DNA from: Moorella thermoacetica
GTDB taxonomy: Bacteria > Bacillota > DSM-521 > Neomoorellales > Neomoorellaceae
NCBI RefSeq assembly: GCF_001267405.1
Contig: NZ_CP012369.1
Location: 2,460,402-2,524,401, forward strand
Direction of reading: 5' to 3'
DNA length: 64,000 bases
Shown here: piece by piece, positions 22,398 to 31,450 of the stretch
Layout: each line of letters starts with the position of its first letter
Numbering within the stretch: position 1 is the first letter of the stretch
Program-made: the position numbers and the translations under genes
Notes under the pieces: model-generated
Told to the model about the DNA's origin: nothing
Database searches by the model: none
Seen by the model: only the letters and a program-made list of their open reading frames with translations

Positions 22398-23720
22398 TCA
22401 ATTAGTGAAAGACTTTTTATACAACGTTAATGAGTTGGGATAGTTAAAGAAAATGTTGAGAATGATCGCAGTTAAGGAGCCAAGAGTAATACCACTGTGG
22501 AGTATAATCTGACTCCAGGCGGGGAACATTTTGAAGAAGTCTGGTGCAACCATTGGGATCAGGCCAACACCTATACTAATGGCCACGATGAAGATATTAT
22601 GGGGGTTGTTTTCGAAATCAACGCGAGAAAGGGTTTTTATCCCGTTGGCTGCCACAACCCCGAACATGGCAATACCGGCTCCCCCCAAAACAGCATAAGG
22701 TATGGAGGCAATGATAGTGGCCAGTTTCGGAAATAATCCCAGGGCAGCCAGAATAATACCAGATGTTGCCACTACAAAACGACTTTTCACGCCACTCAAA
22801 CCTACCAGTCCAACGTTTTGTGCAAAGGCAGTATAGGGGAAGGCATTCAGTACCCCACCGAGCATGGTGGCAAACCCATCGCCTCTTAAGCCCCGCGCTA
22901 AATCTTCTTCATCGATTTGCTTACCAACAATCTCCCCCAGGGCCAAGAAATCACCTGTGGATTCCACCATCGTTACCAGCATAACCAGTATCATGGCTCC
23001 AATAGCTCCCCAATCAAACTTGGGGAATCCGAAATAAAATGGTCTGTCGATTCCCAACCAGGGGGCTGTGGTTACGCCGGAAAAGTTGACCAAGCCCAGG
23101 GGAATTGCAATAAGCATACCGATAAATAGACCTAATAAGACGGAAATATTGGCAATAAAGCCTTTAAAATACTTTTGGATCAAAAGAATGGCCAGAAGGA
23201 CAATTCCTGCTATAAAAAGATTAGTTAGCGCCCCGTAATTTGCATTACCTGTGCCTCCAGCAGCCCATTCCACACCAACCGGAAGCAAGGATATTCCAAT
23301 AATAGTTATTACACTGCCGGTGACAACTGGGGGAAAGAAATGCAAAAGCTTGCTAAAATAAGGCGCAAGGAAAAACGCAATCAGACCGGCAACTATTACC
23401 GCACCATAAACAGCTTCCATCCCCATGCTCCTGGCGATAATAACCATGGGTGCTACAGCGGCAAAGGAAACTCCTTGAATGACTGGTAAACGGATACCCA
23501 GTTTCCAGAAGCCAAGGGTTTGAATCAAAGTCGCAATACCGCAGGTAAACATATCGGCATTGATTAAAAACGCCGTTTCCGCTTTCGTTAAGTGAGCAGC
23601 ACCGGCAATGATCAGCGGTACAGCGACAGCTCCAGCATACATAGCCAGTACATGCTGTAACCCGTACAGAAAAAGTTGTCCGGTCGGTAACATTTGATCA
23701 ACCGAATGTTTTGTTTGCAA
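22398..23720 (-). CDS. NCS2-family xanthine/uracil-type permease
   Basis: This is a 440-residue membrane transporter with about 12-14 segments. The nucleobase:cation symporter-2 motif FAQNVGLVGLSGVKSR (about 290-305) carries the QN pair typical of the xanthine/urate branch rather than UraA. A TTG at 23718-23720 with GGGGGAG seven bases upstream is the likely start. Codon use is more AT-rich than in neighbouring genes, suggesting acquisition. It sits alone inside the tRNA-Thr-bounded segment. Confidence 0.9.
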   Translation of the reverse strand: MQTKHSVDQMLPTGQLFLYGLQHVLAMYAGAVAVPLIIAGAAHLTKAETAFLINADMFTCGIATLIQTLGFWKLGIRLPVIQGVSFAAVAPMVIIARSMGMEAVYGAVIVAGLIAFFLAPYFSKLLHFFPPVVTGSVITIIGISLLPVGVEWAAGGTGNANYGALTNLFIAGIVLLAILLIQKYFKGFIANISVLLGLFIGMLIAIPLGLVNFSGVTTAPWLGIDRPFYFGFPKFDWGAIGAMILVMLVTMVESTGDFLALGEIVGKQIDEEDLARGLRGDGFATMLGGVLNAFPYTAFAQNVGLVGLSGVKSRFVVATSGIILAALGLFPKLATIIASIPYAVLGGAGIAMFGVVAANGIKTLSRVDFENNPHNIFIVAISIGVGLIPMVAPDFFKMFPAWSQIILHSGITLGSLTAIILNIFFNYPNSLTLYKKSFTN

Positions 23721-23757
23721 TTAGCATCTCCCCCTGCAGGATGATCTCTGTAAAGTT

Positions 23758-23892
23758 CTAGTTGATGGGCATTGGGGTTAATAAATTGTAGTTTGGTTTT
23801 GTCCCGTCCTTCATCCCCTCCATGATCTGCCGGAACTTTTTCCGGCCTGGGCATTCCTTGATCCTATACCCGCTTTGACATTGTTGACTCAT
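23758..23892 (-). CDS. Small hypothetical protein upstream of the permease (44 aa)
   Basis: This 44-codon minus-strand frame starts MSQQCQSGYRIKECPGRKKF and ends LLTPMPIN. AAGGGGGG lies two bases before the ATG, which is rather close. It is 40 bases upstream of the permease and downstream of a good promoter, so it would be cotranscribed. It is basic, with two cysteines, and has no recognised family. It may be an upstream regulatory frame or chance. Confidence 0.4.
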   Translation of the reverse strand: MSQQCQSGYRIKECPGRKKFRQIMEGMKDGTKPNYNLLTPMPIN

Positions 23893-23948
23893 AGCCCCCC
23901 TTATTGTTGTTTTGTGTATCTTAAATCTTTTAATGTTTTTTTAGTCTT

Positions 23949-23978
23949 ATTATACCATAAAGGGGAAGGTACCGCCAA
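23949..23978 (-). promoter_or_regulatory. Sigma-A promoter for the permease transcript
   Basis: The minus strand has TTGGCG (23973-23978), an 18-base spacer and a perfect TATAAT (23949-23954), about 60 bases upstream of the 44-aa frame. Confidence 0.75.
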
Positions 23979-24340
23979 CTTAAATTTTAACTACGACTAA
24001 TTGGGAATAAAATACAGATGATAGCGTCAGATAGCATTAAATTCTATAATTTCACCACTATGACAGGGTAAATTTGAGCCAATTTTCGCTAAAGTAAGCT
24101 GACCCAATTTAGATTCACCTTAAAAAAAGAGGTTTCGCCAACAACCTTCCAGGGCACAAACACGAAACAAACTAAGTTAAAATGACATCACGATATTCTT
24201 TCCTGCAAAGAAAAAAGGTCGCCAAAAATGTTGACGACCTGTTTCCTTATTGATGATTGTGCCCGGATTGTGCCCGAATCTCTACTTCGGATGGTTAGTT
24301 TAAATTACCAACCCACAACCCGTTGCACTATTGACTTTTC
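23979..24340. other. AT-rich gene-poor stretch with possible integrase remnant
   Basis: Between the permease promoter and tRNA-Thr no intact gene is visible. A minus-strand fragment (about 24170-24277) reads FGHNPGTIINKETG, ending at TAA. This pattern recalls the end of tyrosine-recombinase genes, but a stop lies one codon upstream of the FGHNPGT segment, so at most it is a remnant. It includes a hairpin (AGGTCG with CGACCT, about 24217-24240). Base composition is clearly poorer in G and C than the flanks. Confidence 0.35.
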
Positions 24341-24416
24341 TGGAGCCCATAACCGGGATTGAACCGGTGACCTCCGCCTTACCAAGGCGACGCTCTACCT
24401 ACTGAGCTATATGGGC
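24341..24416 (-). tRNA. tRNA-Thr (GGU anticodon)
   Basis: A complete cloverleaf of 76 bases: acceptor GCCCATA pairs with TATGGGC, followed by discriminator T and encoded CCA. The anticodon loop TTGGTAA gives anticodon GGU. The T arm is ACCGG-TTCAATC-CCGGT. Its 3' part is repeated at 22338, so it may be the target of an integration event. Confidence 0.95.
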
Positions 24417-24417
24417 A

Positions 24418-24493
<76 letters not shown>

Positions 24494-24509
24494 ATAATAG
24501 AAGTTATTT

Positions 24510-24595
24510 TGGTGGAGGGGGCTGGATTTGAACCAGCGAAGGCTGCGCCAGCAGATTTACAGTCTGCCCCCTTTGGCCAACTCGGGAACCCCTCC
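24510..24595 (-). tRNA. tRNA-Tyr (GUA anticodon)
   Basis: An 86-base class II tRNA with acceptor GGAGGGG/CCCCTCC, an anticodon loop containing GTA, a long variable arm and encoded CCA. It is first of the three-tRNA cluster read leftward after sigH. Confidence 0.95.
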
Positions 24596-24669
24596 ATATC
24601 CTCTTTCCAAAATGCGAAGTTTATTTTATCACCCTTTGGGGTTTACGTCAAGACCTGTTTTCATGTAAA

Positions 24670-25323
24670 TTACTGGGTATCGTCGTCCCGCCGCTCCAGG
24701 TAACGCTCTAATTTGCGTTTAACCCGCTGGAGGGCGTTATCAATGGATTTGACATGGCGTTTCAGGTCAACGGCGATCTCCTGATAGGATTTACCTTCCA
24801 GGTAGGACATCAGGACCTTCCATTCCAGGGAACTTAGAATCTCCCCCATCTTCTCCTCGATGTCCCCGAATTCCTCCCGGCTGATAATCAGTTCCTCCGG
24901 ATCGGTAATCCTTGTGCCGGAGATAATGTCCAGCAAGGTCCGGTCCGAATCCTCGTCGTAAATGGGCTTATTCAAGGAAACATATGAGTTTAAGGGAATA
25001 TGTTTTTGCCGGGTAGCCGTTTTAATGGCCGTGATAATCTGGCGGGTAATACACAGCTCCGCAAAGGCCCGGAAGGAAGACAGTTTATCCCCCCGAAAAT
25101 CGCGGATGGCCTTATACAGACCAATCATGCCTTCCTGGACGATATCTTCCCGGTCGGCGCCAATCAAGAAGTAAGACCGGGCTTTGGCCCGCACAAAATT
25201 CCGGTATTTATTTATCAAATACTCTTGGGCTACTTCATCACCCTCCTGGGCCTGGTAAACAATGTCCTCATCACCCATTAACTCATATGGTTGCCAGGAT
25301 TCCTGCTGTACATTAACGCTCAT
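24670..25323 (-). CDS. sigH: RNA polymerase sigma factor SigH (Spo0H)
   Basis: Sigma-H directs early stationary-phase and sporulation genes. The 217-residue product starts at the ATG at 25321-25323 (GGAGG, seven-base spacing). The open frame is 20 codons longer, but that part is unlike the family. Region 2 reads YFLIGADREDIVQEGMIGLYKAIRDF, and region 4 is a helix-turn-helix with SYQEIAVDLKRHVKSIDNAL. Position beside rlmB-yacP is standard for Firmicutes. Confidence 0.96.
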   Translation of the reverse strand: MSVNVQQESWQPYELMGDEDIVYQAQEGDEVAQEYLINKYRNFVRAKARSYFLIGADREDIVQEGMIGLYKAIRDFRGDKLSSFRAFAELCITRQIITAIKTATRQKHIPLNSYVSLNKPIYDEDSDRTLLDIISGTRITDPEELIISREEFGDIEEKMGEILSSLEWKVLMSYLEGKSYQEIAVDLKRHVKSIDNALQRVKRKLERYLERRDDDTQ

Positions 25324-25444
25324 GTCAACGCCTCCACTCTGGATTTCCAAAGGATAAATCAAGGAGGCCGAAATCTTGTCCAACGACAGTTCTAATTATA
25401 CAAGAAACCTCTCTGAACCGCAAGAGTTAACCCCCGCCACCTGG

Positions 25445-25945
25445 TCATCCCCGGCGCCATCTCTCCAGGATCTTGCGCGTTGCCTGGTGAATCCGCGTAT
25501 CCAGGCGTCCGTTCCCGGGATCCCCCTCGCTGGCCCTCGCTATCTCCTGCCGGGCCTGTTCCAGGTAAACCTTTAGCTCACTGACAGGTAAACGTAAGGC
25601 CCCCTTCCCCAGGATCATCCGCTGTTCGGCCCAATCGGAAGTAGCAACATAGACCTGACCTGTTTCAGTTATATCCCCCACCAGCCTCTCGATAACTGCA
25701 TCAGCCGTTTCTCCCTCGCCGCTGTAGATTACCTCCACGCCTCCCAATTTCTCCCTTTTTTCTACGGCCCCGGGAACCTTATGGGCGTCAAAGACAACAA
25801 TGACTTTACCGCCCCAGTAGGCCTGGTAGTTAATCAGCTCTGTTATTAGTTTATCGCGGGCATGGTCAAAACTTGACTCTTTTAAGCGGGTTAATTCTGG
25901 CCAGTTATGCAAAAAATTATAGCCGTCCACAATCAGAACGTCCAT
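25445..25945 (-). CDS. yacP: NYN-domain ribonuclease (YacP/Rae1 type)
   Basis: This 166-residue protein starts MDVLIVDGYNFLHNW, with the acidic residues of the PIN/NYN nuclease fold (DGYN at the start, then VVFDAHKVPG, AD and TSDWAEQ). The Bacillus homologue Rae1 cleaves mRNA in the ribosomal A site. The internal ATG at 25943-25945 is chosen because GGGGGTG precedes it and it aligns with the family start. It begins 17 bases after the rlmB stop region, last gene of the T-box operon. Confidence 0.92.
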   Translation of the reverse strand: MDVLIVDGYNFLHNWPELTRLKESSFDHARDKLITELINYQAYWGGKVIVVFDAHKVPGAVEKREKLGGVEVIYSGEGETADAVIERLVGDITETGQVYVATSDWAEQRMILGKGALRLPVSELKVYLEQARQEIARASEGDPGNGRLDTRIHQATRKILERWRRG

Positions 25946-25961
25946 GGGCTGCACCCCCACT

Positions 25962-26702
25962 TTAAGGCCGGGCCTGGCCACGCTGGCGCAAGACTTCATA
26001 CATCAACACCGTCGCCGCGGTAGCCACATTGAGGGAGTTAATCCTGCCCCGCATGGGCAGGTGCACTGTAAAATCACACCGGGAACGCACCAGGGGTGAG
26101 AGGCCCCGGCCTTCGCTGCCTAAAACCAGGACCAGGGGCACAGTAAAATCTGCGTTGAAGGCTTCCTGGCCGGCATCGCCGGCGGCACCGATGGCCCAGA
26201 GCCCCTTACCCTTAAGCTCCTCCAGGGTCCGGGCCAGGTTTGTCACCCGGGCCACCGGTACGTATTCCTGGGCGCCCACCGCCGCCCGCGCTACAGCCGC
26301 TGTTAACCCTACCCCCCGTCGCCGGGGGATAATAACACCGTGGGCGCCGACGGCTTCCGCTGAACGCAGGATAGCTCCCAGGTTATGGGGGTCTTCCACC
26401 CGGTCGAGCATAATTAAAAAAGGGGGCTCCCCCGCTTCCCCGGCCCGGGCCAGGAGATCCTCCAGGTCAGCATACTCCCGGGCCGCGGCCAGGGCCACTA
26501 CCCCCTGGTGGTGGTGGCCAGCCAGCTTCTCCAGGGCGGCCCTGTTGACCCGCTGCAGGGGTACCCCCCTCTCCCGGGCCAGGTTGATAATCTCTCCGAT
26601 GGCCTGACCTTCCAGGTGGGGAGCCAGTAAAATCTTGTTCAGGGGCCGACCGGCCCGCAGGGCTTCCCGGACCTGGTTACGGCCGGCCAGAGTCTCGGTC
26701 AT
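25962..26702 (-). CDS. rlmB: 23S rRNA (guanosine-2'-O-)-methyltransferase RlmB
   Basis: A SpoU-family enzyme that 2'-O-methylates a guanosine in the 23S rRNA peptidyl-transferase loop (G2251 in E. coli). The 246-residue protein has an N-terminal L30e-like substrate-binding domain and a C-terminal SPOUT knot with DRVEDPHNLGAILRSAEAVG, VLGSEGRGLSPLVRSRCD and INSLNVATAATVLMYE. It abuts thyX without a gap, and yacP follows. The typical cysS-mrnC-rlmB-yacP order holds apart from the thyX insertion. Confidence 0.95.
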   Translation of the reverse strand: MTETLAGRNQVREALRAGRPLNKILLAPHLEGQAIGEIINLARERGVPLQRVNRAALEKLAGHHHQGVVALAAAREYADLEDLLARAGEAGEPPFLIMLDRVEDPHNLGAILRSAEAVGAHGVIIPRRRGVGLTAAVARAAVGAQEYVPVARVTNLARTLEELKGKGLWAIGAAGDAGQEAFNADFTVPLVLVLGSEGRGLSPLVRSRCDFTVHLPMRGRINSLNVATAATVLMYEVLRQRGQARP

Positions 26703-27401
26703 TTAGAGTTCCTCCCGGCCAATTTCATGGAAAAAGTCATCCGTAATAATTACCCGGGCATAGTATTTCCCCGGGAAATTCTGGTCGTAATTAATATCTT
26801 CAAATAGCACAGGCAATCTCTTCCTGAAAAGCAACAGTAGCGGTATGGCTATCTGTCGCATTTGGGGGTGAGCCGAACTGGAGCAGCGCAGGCGGAAAAA
26901 ATGCCGCCATTCCCTTAAATTGTACGTAACGACCAGCTCGGTTTTTAGGGAATTGGGGAGGACAGAGCGCGCTTCCTGGGGCGAGCTATACTTTAGTAAC
27001 TCCAGGTAGCTCTTCTCGGCAACCCGACAGGCTTTTTCCCATAGATTATAAGCTTCCCTGCCGGCGAAAAAGAAGGGCTCGATAACCGTTATCTCGTTGC
27101 CAAAGCTATCTTTACTATAGTTGCAATACCTGGTCGATTCCTGGCTGTAAGATCCAATGCGGTGCCTGACAATTTCATGGGATATACCCCGGTCGGCAAT
27201 GATCAAAACGGTGATCTTCTCGTGCTCAATAACTGATTCGTGGCCCCGTTCAAGGAGCTTTTTTAAAAAAGGGGCGGCCGTATCCGCCCCAGTTCTGGCT
27301 TCAGATTTATAGCAGACCCGGGCGTAACGCTCGAGCCTTAAGATAAGGTTGGCATCTAGGGCCTTTTCGGGTACAAGTACCCGGGGTTGTTCAATTATCA
27401 T
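26703..27401 (-). CDS. thyX: FAD-dependent thymidylate synthase
   Basis: ThyX makes dTMP from dUMP using methylene-tetrahydrofolate and FAD. The ThyX motif RHRIGSYSQESTRY is present. The likely start is the ATG at 27399-27401 (232 residues); a GTG four codons upstream lies directly on the GGGAG. It stands between mrnC and rlmB inside the cysteine T-box operon. The product ends ...EIGREEL immediately before rlmB. Confidence 0.96.
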   Translation of the reverse strand: MIIEQPRVLVPEKALDANLILRLERYARVCYKSEARTGADTAAPFLKKLLERGHESVIEHEKITVLIIADRGISHEIVRHRIGSYSQESTRYCNYSKDSFGNEITVIEPFFFAGREAYNLWEKACRVAEKSYLELLKYSSPQEARSVLPNSLKTELVVTYNLREWRHFFRLRCSSSAHPQMRQIAIPLLLLFRKRLPVLFEDINYDQNFPGKYYARVIITDDFFHEIGREEL

Positions 27402-27457
27402 TGTCTCTTCCACTCCCGCCAGGCGGTCTTTACTCTCGCCGGTGGTAATTAGTCCCT

Positions 27458-27862
27458 TTAGTCTTGTTCCGCCAGTTTAAAAATCAGGTGCGCCAGTTCC
27501 TCCACCCTGGCCCAGTCGCCCTGCAGATAAAGGTAACCCAGGAGGCTCTCCAGGGCCGTGCTGGAATGATATTCCGCCGGGGCGGCGGTACGGGGCAGGT
27601 GTCCCGGCCGGGCGTTGCGGCCGCGGCGAAGGATGTCCTTTTCGGCAGGGGTTAAATATTCCTCCAGGGCCGGGACCACCCGGGCCTGGGCAGTGGCCCG
27701 GACGTACTTCAGGGCCTCCCGGTGCAGTTGCTCCGGCTTCGCCGGTCCCCGGCCTACCAGGTGGGCCCGGACTAATAATTCATAAACGGCATCGCCGACA
27801 TAAGCCAGGGCCAGGGGAGAGAGGTTGGCAACGAAATCCACAACCTTTAACTCCTTTTCCAA
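27458..27862 (-). CDS. mrnC: Mini-ribonuclease III
   Basis: Mini-III has the RNase III catalytic domain without the dsRNA-binding domain and matures 23S rRNA precursors. The 134-residue protein has the motif [16 protein letters not shown] (about 17-32) and a second acidic motif [16 protein letters not shown] (about 98-113). It overlaps cysS by 16 bases, implying coupling, which is the usual arrangement in Firmicutes. Confidence 0.95.
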
Positions 27863-29283
27863 CGCGGGCCGCGGGGGGTATCCTCCAGGACGATCCCCAG
27901 CTCCTTCAACCGGTCCCGGATGGTATCGGCCGTGGCCCAGTCGCGCCGCTGGCGGGCCTCCTGGCGAACCTGTAGGATGAGGTCCATAAGCCCGCTTAGG
28001 AGTTCGTCATCTACCTGCTGCCGGGCCTGACCAAAGAGGCCCAGTACTTCTCCCCCCAGTTGCTCAAAGGTTATAGCCGCCGTTCTCAGGGCCGCTGGGT
28101 CGATGGTTGTTGTCCCGTTGAGGTAGGAGTTGATCTCCCGGGCCAGGTCATAAAGGGCTGCCAGGGCCCGGGCGGTATTAAAGTCGTCGTCCATGGCGGA
28201 GATGAACTCCTGGCGTAATTCTTCCGCCCTTCCGGCCAGGGCCGACGTTCTTGCTGGCACCGTGGTCTCCGCCCCGGTGCCAGTTAGCTGGCAGCGGGCT
28301 TCGCCCAGGAGACGGCGGGTATTTTCCAGACGCTCCAGGCCCCTCTCCGCCGCCAGCAGGCCCGCATCATCGAAGTCAATGGGACTGCGGTAATGGGTCG
28401 CCAGCAGGTAGAGGCGCACCGCCAGGGGCCGGAAACGTTTGAGGATGTCCCGCACCAGGAAGAAGTTACCCTTGGACTTGGACATTTTTTCCTGGTTTAC
28501 AGTTATAAAGCCGTTGTGGAGCCAGAAGCGGGCAAAGGTGCACCCTGTCTGGGCCTCAGCCTGGGCAATTTCATTCTCGTGATGAGGGAAAATGAGGTCG
28601 GCGCCGCCTCCATGGATATCGAAGCCCGGGCCCAGGTATTTGAGGGCCATGGTCGAGCACTCAATATGCCATCCCGGTCGCCCCGGTCCCCATGGGCTTT
28701 CCCATGATGGTTCGCCGGGGCAGGCCGCCTTCCACAGGGCGAAATCCAGGGGATTGCGTTTGCTGGTATTGACCTCCACCCGTGCCCCCGCCCGCATCTC
28801 CCCCGGGGTGCGCTTTGACAGGCGGCCGTAGGCAGGAAACTTTTCGACTTCGAAATAAACATCCCCATCGGCGACATAGGCGAAACCACGCTCAACAAGG
28901 GTGGCTATGGCCGCGATAATGGCGTCGATATGCTGGCTAACGCGGGGATAAAGGGTAGCCCGCTTGACGTTCAGGGCATCGGCGTCCTTGAAGAATTCCT
29001 CAATATACCGTTCGGCAATGACCAGGGGAGCCTGGTGCTCCTCCCGGGCCCGGTTAATCACCTTATCGTCAATGTCAGTAAAGTTCTGTACGTATAAAAC
29101 ATCATAGTTCCGGTACTCCAGGTAACGTCGCAGGGTATCGAAGACCACCATGGGCCGGGCGTTACCCAGATGGATATAGTTGTAGGTTGTCGGGCCACAG
29201 ACATACATTCGTACCCGGCCCGGTTCAACTGGGGTGAACTCTTCCTTGCGTCCCGTCAGCGTATTGTAGAGATACATGCCCAT
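27847..29283 (-). CDS. cysS: Cysteinyl-tRNA synthetase
   Basis: A class I synthetase charging tRNA-Cys. The 478-residue protein has the HIGH-like HLGN (about 38-41) with the zinc cysteine in YVCGPT just before it. The KMSKS loop reads [16 protein letters not shown] (about 266-281), and GWHIECS supplies further zinc ligands. Its start overlaps cysE by 59 bases, an unusually long overlap. It is under the Cys T-box with cysE. Confidence 0.97.
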   Translation of the reverse strand: MGMYLYNTLTGRKEEFTPVEPGRVRMYVCGPTTYNYIHLGNARPMVVFDTLRRYLEYRNYDVLYVQNFTDIDDKVINRAREEHQAPLVIAERYIEEFFKDADALNVKRATLYPRVSQHIDAIIAAIATLVERGFAYVADGDVYFEVEKFPAYGRLSKRTPGEMRAGARVEVNTSKRNPLDFALWKAACPGEPSWESPWGPGRPGWHIECSTMALKYLGPGFDIHGGGADLIFPHHENEIAQAEAQTGCTFARFWLHNGFITVNQEKMSKSKGNFFLVRDILKRFRPLAVRLYLLATHYRSPIDFDDAGLLAAERGLERLENTRRLLGEARCQLTGTGAETTVPARTSALAGRAEELRQEFISAMDDDFNTARALAALYDLAREINSYLNGTTTIDPAALRTAAITFEQLGGEVLGLFGQARQQVDDELLSGLMDLILQVRQEARQRRDWATADTIRDRLKELGIVLEDTPRGPRWKRS

Positions 29284-29950
29284 CCTTTTCGGCCTCCAGT
29301 TCTTCTACCCGTTGCTCCAGACGCTGGATCTGGCGTTGCAGGCAGAGGAGCATCTCCGCCATCGGGTCCGGTAATTCTTCATGGCGGAGGTCTACTTCGC
29401 TTACTTCGGCGTCGGCAATCTTGCGACCGTTACGCACAACCACCTTCCCCGGAACGCCGACTACCGTGCAGTTGGCCGGCACATCCCGGAGGACAACGGA
29501 ACCGGCGCCGATCTTGACGTTGTCACCGATGGTAATATTGCCTAAAACCTTGGCCCCGGCACTGATAACTACATTATTGCCAATAGTTGGGTGGCGTTTC
29601 CCCTTTTCTTTACCGGTTCCCCCCAGGGTTACTCCCTGATAGAGGGTAACGTTATTACCCACTTCAGCCGTCTCGCCGATGACTACTCCCATACCGTGAT
29701 CGATAAAGATCCCCTCTCCCAACTTGGCCCCAGGGTGGATCTCTATACCGGTCAGGAAACGGTTGAACTGGGATATGAGTCGGGCCAGCAAAACCAGCCC
29801 CCGGCGATAACAGGCGTGGGCCAAGCGATGGAGGATCAGGGCATGAAAGCCGGGATAGCAGAGGATCACCTCCAGGACGCTACGGGCCGCAGGGTCCCTC
29901 TCGAAGACCACTTCAATGTCCCTTTTTATCCGCCGCCACAAAGCTCTCAT
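29225..29950 (-). CDS. cysE: Serine O-acetyltransferase
   Basis: CysE makes O-acetyl-serine from serine and acetyl-CoA, the first step of cysteine synthesis. The 241-residue protein has the left-handed beta-helix hexapeptide repeats ([20 protein letters not shown], then [17 protein letters not shown]) with the catalytic Asp-His context DHG. The C-terminal coiled segment (about 195-225) extends beyond typical short CysE. It is the first gene after the T-box. Confidence 0.96.
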   Translation of the reverse strand: MRALWRRIKRDIEVVFERDPAARSVLEVILCYPGFHALILHRLAHACYRRGLVLLARLISQFNRFLTGIEIHPGAKLGEGIFIDHGMGVVIGETAEVGNNVTLYQGVTLGGTGKEKGKRHPTIGNNVVISAGAKVLGNITIGDNVKIGAGSVVLRDVPANCTVVGVPGKVVVRNGRKIADAEVSEVDLRHEELPDPMAEMLLCLQRQIQRLEQRVEELEAEKDGHVSLQYADGTQGRVHPS

Positions 29951-29984
29951 CTCCTTCTCCTCCTCCTAAAAATAGCTCTTCGGA

Positions 29985-30262
29985 AAATAAAAGAGCCTCT
30001 CTCCGGTCAGGGACGAGGGGCTCTCGCGGTTCCACCCTGTTTGAGGATTACTCCTCCACTCAACGGGCAATAACTTCCCGGGCCGTAACGGGGCCTGCCG
30101 GCAGGGCCTACTTTTCCTTTTCTTGAATTTCAGCCCTGCAGCTAACGGGTGCATTTCAGCGCCCGCTATCCAGGACCACTTCCAGCCGCTGATGGCCCCT
30201 CTCTGGGGATTTACGGTACGCTTACTCTCCCGCTCATCGCAGTTATTATTTTCATCTCAATC
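29985..30262 (-). promoter_or_regulatory. Cysteine T-box riboswitch of the cysE-cysS operon
   Basis: The leader has the T-box core AGGGTGGAACCGCG (30025-30038) and a stem I with specifier codon TGC (Cys; 30151-30153) in a GAAATGCAC context. A terminator (AGAGCC with GGCTCT, then TTTATTTT, 29984-30024) precedes cysE. Uncharged tRNA-Cys should favour the antiterminator and turn on the six-gene operon. Confidence 0.93.
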
Positions 30263-30268
30263 AGAGTC

Positions 30269-30298
30269 ATTATAAACCGGCTCCGGCTTCCCTGTCAA
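30269..30298 (-). promoter_or_regulatory. Sigma-A promoter for the T-box operon, inside the end of ispF
   Basis: The minus strand has consensus TTGACA (30293-30298), an 18-base spacer and TATAAT (30269-30274). The -10 overlaps the ispF stop codon, and transcription would start about seven bases later at the beginning of the T-box leader. Confidence 0.85.
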
Positions 30299-30761
30299 GC
30301 AACAATACGACCGCCTGGGCGCTGATACCTTCGCCCCGTCCGGTAAAACCCAGCCCCTCGGTAGTAGTGGCCTTGACACTTATTTGCTCTTTTGTGACCC
30401 CCAGGGCTGCAGCAATTCTTTCCCGCATGGCATCAATATAAGGGGCCAACCGGGGCTCCTGGGCCGTGATCGTGGCATCGGCGTTGGCCAGGCGGTATCC
30501 GGCCGTCTGGACGTGGCGGTAAACTTCCCGCAGCAGGAGCATACTATCGGCGTCTTTATAGCGAGGATCCCCTGGGGGGAAGTAATGACCGATATCACCC
30601 AACGCTGCTGCCCCCAGGAGGGCGTCGGCCAAGGCGTGGAGTAGGACATCAGCGTCAGAGTGTCCTGCAAGGCCCCGGTCATAAGGTATGGTTACTCCCC
30701 CCAGGACCAGTTTCCGGCCCGGTACCAGGCCATGAACGTCATAGCCATAACCAATGCGCAT
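30270..30761 (-). CDS. ispF: 2-C-methyl-D-erythritol 2,4-cyclodiphosphate synthase
   Basis: IspF is the fifth enzyme of the MEP isoprenoid pathway, cyclising CDP-methylerythritol phosphate. The 163-residue trimer subunit has the metal motif GYDVHG (5-10) and the [17 protein letters not shown] signature (about 36-52). It overlaps ispD by one base, so the two are translationally coupled. The cysE promoter is embedded in its 3' end. Confidence 0.96.
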   Translation of the reverse strand: MRIGYGYDVHGLVPGRKLVLGGVTIPYDRGLAGHSDADVLLHALADALLGAAALGDIGHYFPPGDPRYKDADSMLLLREVYRHVQTAGYRLANADATITAQEPRLAPYIDAMRERIAAALGVTKEQISVKATTTEGLGFTGRGEGISAQAVVLLLDREAGAGL

Positions 30762-31450
30762 TACTTTTCACCTGCCAGTAAGGCCCCGGCCAGGACCAGG
30801 TCGCCGGGGGTGGTAATCTTGATATTCGTCTCCTCCCCGGGTACCAGCTTTACCGGGTAACCCAACCTTTCAACCAGGGCGGCGTCGTCGGTGGCCTGCC
30901 AACCCTTTTCTGCTGCCTCACGGTAAGCGTCTACCAGCCACTCCCGGCGGAAAACCTGGGGAGTCTGGGCCGACCAGAGACCCTTCCGGTCCAGGGTCGC
31001 CGCCACGATCCCGGCTTCACCTCCCTGTTTAATGGTCTCTTTTACCGGCAGGGCGGCGATGGCTGCCCCAGTGTTCCGGGCGGCCAGAATTGTTTTTTCT
31101 AGTAAGGCCGGTGTTAAAAAAGGCCGCGCACCATCGTGCACGGCCACCCATTCTGCTGCCCGTGCCACGGCTTTGAGACCCTCAGCAATAGAATCCTGTC
31201 TTTCGGCCCCCCCGGCTACTATAGCCTTTACCTTGCCAGCCCCTTCCCCGGCCACCACCTGTCGGCAGAGGGGAATGTCATCCGGCCGGGTAACAATTAT
31301 TATCTCATCCACCAGGGGAGAAGCAACAGCTACGGCCAGGCTATAGGCCAGCATGGGTTTACCCGCCAGGGGCAAAAAAACTTTGTTTACTTCGCGGCCC
31401 AGGCGCCGTCCACGGCCGGCAGCGGCTATAATCATGCTCAGGAAAGGCAC
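30761..31450 (-). CDS. ispD: 2-C-methyl-D-erythritol 4-phosphate cytidylyltransferase
   Basis: IspD is the third enzyme of the MEP pathway, coupling CTP and methylerythritol phosphate. The 229-residue protein has the nucleotide-binding [10 protein letters not shown] (about 9-18) and the VHDGARPFL motif (about 104-112). The first codon is GTG, with an ATG five codons later as an alternative. It overlaps the 3' end of the PIN-TRAM gene by 13 bases. Confidence 0.96.

Noticed and set aside
23720-23960. Purine riboswitch before the permease
   Set aside because: I looked for the paired-loop core of guanine/adenine aptamers on the minus strand and did not find it.
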